From: an uncultured Phocaeicola sp.
GTDB lineage: Bacteria; Bacteroidota; Bacteroidia; Bacteroidales; Bacteroidaceae
NCBI GenBank assembly: GCA_948566455.1
Contig: CAOYQO010000049.1
Span: 1 to 7,665 of the forward strand
Direction: 5' to 3'
DNA: 7,665 nucleotides
Below the pieces are notes generated by a model, which did not search any database, was not told the DNA's origin, and was given only the letters and a program-made list of their open reading frames with translations. Shown here piece by piece: positions 6,435-7,665 of this stretch (positions are counted from its first letter, which is position 1; each line of letters starts with the position of its first letter). Made by a program: the position numbers and the translations under genes.

Positions 6435-6487
6435 TTGAAATACCAAAGAGGGTTCCGACATTTCCATGTCGGAATTCTTTTTGTTTT
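6435..6487 (+). ncRNA. predicted short greA leader RNA
   Basis: Inferred from a promoter (-7 box 6421-6428) followed at once by an intrinsic terminator (6453-6487). RNA polymerase starting near 6435 and stopping in the T-run would release a transcript of roughly 50-55 nt. E. coli greA is known to have a comparable leader terminator that yields short RNAs (GraL), but there is no visible sequence relationship and the analogy is mine. It may be an attenuation by-product with no function in trans. Confidence 0.35.
6453..6487 (+). terminator. intrinsic terminator in the greA leader
   Basis: TTCCGACAT (6453-6461) pairs perfectly with ATGTCGGAA (6466-6474) around a TTCC loop, followed by TTCTTTTTGTTTTT. 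It is the only terminator after the upstream lipoprotein gene, so it probably ends that transcript. It also lies between the greA promoter and greA, where it could act as an attenuator. Confidence 0.8.
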
Positions 6488-6527
6488 TATAGGCATAACT
6501 GGAACAATGAATAATTATATAATTTAA

Positions 6528-6534
6528 AAGGAGG
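6528..6534 (+). promoter_or_regulatory. strong Shine-Dalgarno of greA
   Basis: AAGGAGG ends 8 bases before ATG 6543. It is a near-consensus ribosome-binding site, notable because pnp, rubredoxin and both lipoprotein genes in this window lack one. It supports the chosen greA start. Confidence 0.75.
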
Positions 6535-6542
6535 AAAACATT

Positions 6543-7007
6543 ATGGCTTATATGTCAGAAGAAGGTTACAAGCAACTGATTGAGGAACTGAAATATCTGG
6601 AATCAGTAGAACGTCCTAAAATTGTGTCGGCTATTGCCGAAGCGCGTGATAAGGGAGACTTGTCAGAAAATGCCGAATATGATGCTGCCAAAGAGGCGCA
6701 AGGTCTATTGGAGATGAAGATCAGCCAGCTGAAATCAACTATTGGTGATGCTAAAATTATTGATACTTCAAAAATGAATGCAGATACAGTGCAAATTTTG
6801 ACGAAAGTAGAATTGAAGAATGCTAAGACCGGAATGAAGATGGTTTATACTATCGTAGCCGAAAGCGAAGCGAATTTAAAATTGGGCAAGATTTCGGTAA
6901 ATACTCCGATAGCACAGGGTTTGTTAGGAAAAAAAGTGGGTGATGTGGCTGAAATCACTATTCCGCAGGGTAAAATCAGCTTGGAAGTTGTGAATATTTC
7001 ATTTTAA
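6543..7007 (+). CDS. greA: transcription elongation factor GreA
   Basis: A 154-residue GreA, close to the usual 157-158. It inserts into the secondary channel of backtracked RNA polymerase and stimulates cleavage of the extruded RNA 3' end so that elongation resumes. Residues about 1-76 form the antiparallel coiled-coil. Its tip carries GDLSENAEYDAAKEAQ (38-53), where Asp39 and Glu42 correspond to the acidic residues that hold the catalytic metal. Residues about 80-154 form the FKBP-like globular domain, including the conserved VNTPIAQGLLGKKVGD (119-134). The ATG follows a strong Shine-Dalgarno. The leader contains a terminator, suggesting attenuated or autoregulated expression. The HIT gene begins 51 bp downstream beyond a GC-rich hairpin. 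GreB is less likely, since this coiled-coil tip and globular-domain signature are those of GreA. Confidence 0.95.
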   Translation: MAYMSEEGYKQLIEELKYLESVERPKIVSAIAEARDKGDLSENAEYDAAKEAQGLLEMKISQLKSTIGDAKIIDTSKMNADTVQILTKVELKNAKTGMKMVYTIVAESEANLKLGKISVNTPIAQGLLGKKVGDVAEITIPQGKISLEVVNISF

Positions 7008-7012
7008 TATAT

Positions 7013-7041
7013 AAGGCAGGTCCGCTATGCGGGGCTGCCTT
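7013..7041 (+). terminator. hairpin between greA and the HIT gene
   Basis: AAGGCAG (7013-7019) pairs with CTGCCTT (7035-7041), and inside it CCGC (7022-7025) pairs with GCGG (7029-7032), with a two-base internal loop on each side. The downstream ATTTAATACTT is only weakly U-rich. It begins 6 bases after the greA stop, so it could be a partial terminator or a 3'-end protecting structure for greA mRNA. The next gene has no visible promoter of its own. Confidence 0.5.
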
Positions 7042-7058
7042 ATTTAATACTTATAGAT

Positions 7059-7466
7059 ATGGCAACAATATTTAGTAGAATTATTACAGGTGAGATTCCT
7101 AGCTATAAAGTGGCTGAAAATGACCAGTTCTATGCTTTTCTGGATATCAACCCGTTAGCCAAAGGGCATACGTTGGTTGTTCCGAAATGTGAGGTGGACT
7201 ATATCTTTGATTTGGAGGATAATGAACTGGCTGCTATGCATGTTTTTGCAAAGAGTGTGGCGCTTGCCATTCAAAAGGTTTTTCCGTGCAAGAAAGTAGG
7301 TGAGGCAGTAATCGGATTAGAGGTTCCTCATGCACATATTCATCTGATTCCTATTCAGAAAGAGTCGGATATGATTTTTTCTAATTCGAAGTTGAAACTG
7401 ACAAATGAAGAATTTGTGGAGGTGGCAACAGCAATCAATCAAGCCTGGGAAGGTGGTGACAAGTAA
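7059..7466 (+). CDS. HIT-family (HINT-like) nucleotide hydrolase
   Basis: A 135-residue histidine-triad protein, within the normal size of the HINT branch. HINT-type enzymes hydrolyse AMP-lysine and other AMP-N or AMP-S linkages by forming a covalent AMP-histidine; they are cytoplasmic homodimers. The signature HAHIHL occurs at 91-96, with His93 the probable nucleophile between His91 and His95. The family N-terminus is present (IFSRIITGEIPSYKV at 4-18), as are DINPLAKGHTLVVPK (29-43) and GLEVPHAH (86-93). The bases before the ATG hold no Shine-Dalgarno and no TAnnTTTG box, so it is probably transcribed with greA through the hairpin at 7013-7041. A strong terminator follows the stop. The family is clear; the physiological substrate is unknown. 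Confidence 0.92.
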   Translation: MATIFSRIITGEIPSYKVAENDQFYAFLDINPLAKGHTLVVPKCEVDYIFDLEDNELAAMHVFAKSVALAIQKVFPCKKVGEAVIGLEVPHAHIHLIPIQKESDMIFSNSKLKLTNEEFVEVATAINQAWEGGDK

Positions 7467-7493
7467 TCTTTTTCTTTCTTAGTAAATATAAAG

Positions 7494-7532
7494 AGAAGGT
7501 GTGTCGTAATACACGATGCGCCTTCTTTTTTT
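7494..7532 (+). terminator. terminator of the greA-HIT unit
   Basis: A 14-bp stem joins AGAAGGTGTGTCGT (7494-7507) to ACGATGCGCCTTCT (7513-7526), with three G-T wobbles and a 5-base loop, followed by a run of T to 7532. It lies 27 bases after the HIT stop. Beyond it, 7533-7665 is AT-rich and shows no supported gene, promoter or repeat. Confidence 0.88.
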
Positions 7533-7665
7533 CATTGACTATAAAAATCGACTCATTTTTTTAAGCTGCGATATTTTGAGGATTTCTTTGATTTATGCGT
7601 TCTCAACATCTAAATAACGTGAGTTCGAAATAAAATCAAAAAATAGCAAGTTGTCCGTCATTGAC

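Noticed and set aside
6507..6527. Six-codon ORF directly before the greA Shine-Dalgarno
   Set aside because: It is AT-rich and has no ribosome-binding site; ORFs this short occur by chance.
7533..7665. Search for a promoter or gene start in the right-hand tail
   Set aside because: Only near misses to TAnnTTTG were found (such as ATATTTTG and TTTCTTTG), without a -33 element or a supported start codon.
1..7665. A dedicated novel multi-gene system, mobile element, CRISPR array or tRNA
   Set aside because: All complete ORFs with evidence belong to recognisable core families or to a known lipoprotein type; no repeat arrays, terminal inverted repeats, integrase genes or tRNA-like folds were seen.

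Overview
The window looks like ordinary chromosomal DNA from a Bacteroides- or Phocaeicola-type member of the Bacteroidales. The main evidence is promoter architecture. At least five intergenic regions carry the Bacteroidetes -7 box TAnnTTTG, three of them with a TTTG-like -33 element 18-20 bp upstream. Further support comes from lipoprotein signal peptides with lipoboxes, starts that mostly lack a Shine-Dalgarno sequence, and a DUF4369-type lipoprotein. Every gene is intact, and I see no mobile element, tRNA, rRNA, CRISPR array or phage gene.

Layout, left to right. Positions 1-60 hold the edge of an unresolved neighbour. A bidirectional terminator (61-99) then closes a minus-strand pair of FKBP-type prolyl isomerases. 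The promoter-proximal one is cytoplasmic (1009-1593) and the second is a lipoprotein (121-987). Divergent from them is a class III sirtuin deacylase (1721-2419), followed by rubredoxin (2494-2658) with its own promoter. Two terminators, one per strand (2721-2820), separate rubredoxin from polynucleotide phosphorylase (pnp, minus, 2843-4978). A divergent intergenic region then leads to a lipoprotein with a thioredoxin-like fold (5194-6342), greA (6543-7007) and a HIT-family hydrolase (7059-7466), which is followed by a strong terminator. The last 130 bases show nothing I can call.

Functional themes are protein folding (two FKBPs), NAD-dependent protein deacylation, electron transfer, RNA turnover (PNPase), transcript-cleavage rescue of RNA polymerase (GreA) and nucleotide hydrolysis (HIT). 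These are core housekeeping genes that happen to be adjacent; nothing indicates one dedicated system.

The best leads are regulatory or concern divergent enzymes. First, an intrinsic terminator lies between the only visible greA promoter and the greA start, predicting a leader RNA of roughly 50-55 nt or an attenuator, reminiscent of the E. coli greA leader. Second, the sirtuin has no cysteine at all, so no classical zinc site, and has Leu in place of Ser in its GTS motif. Third, the lipoprotein has a thioredoxin-like domain without the CxxC motif. I do not see a previously undescribed multi-gene system here.
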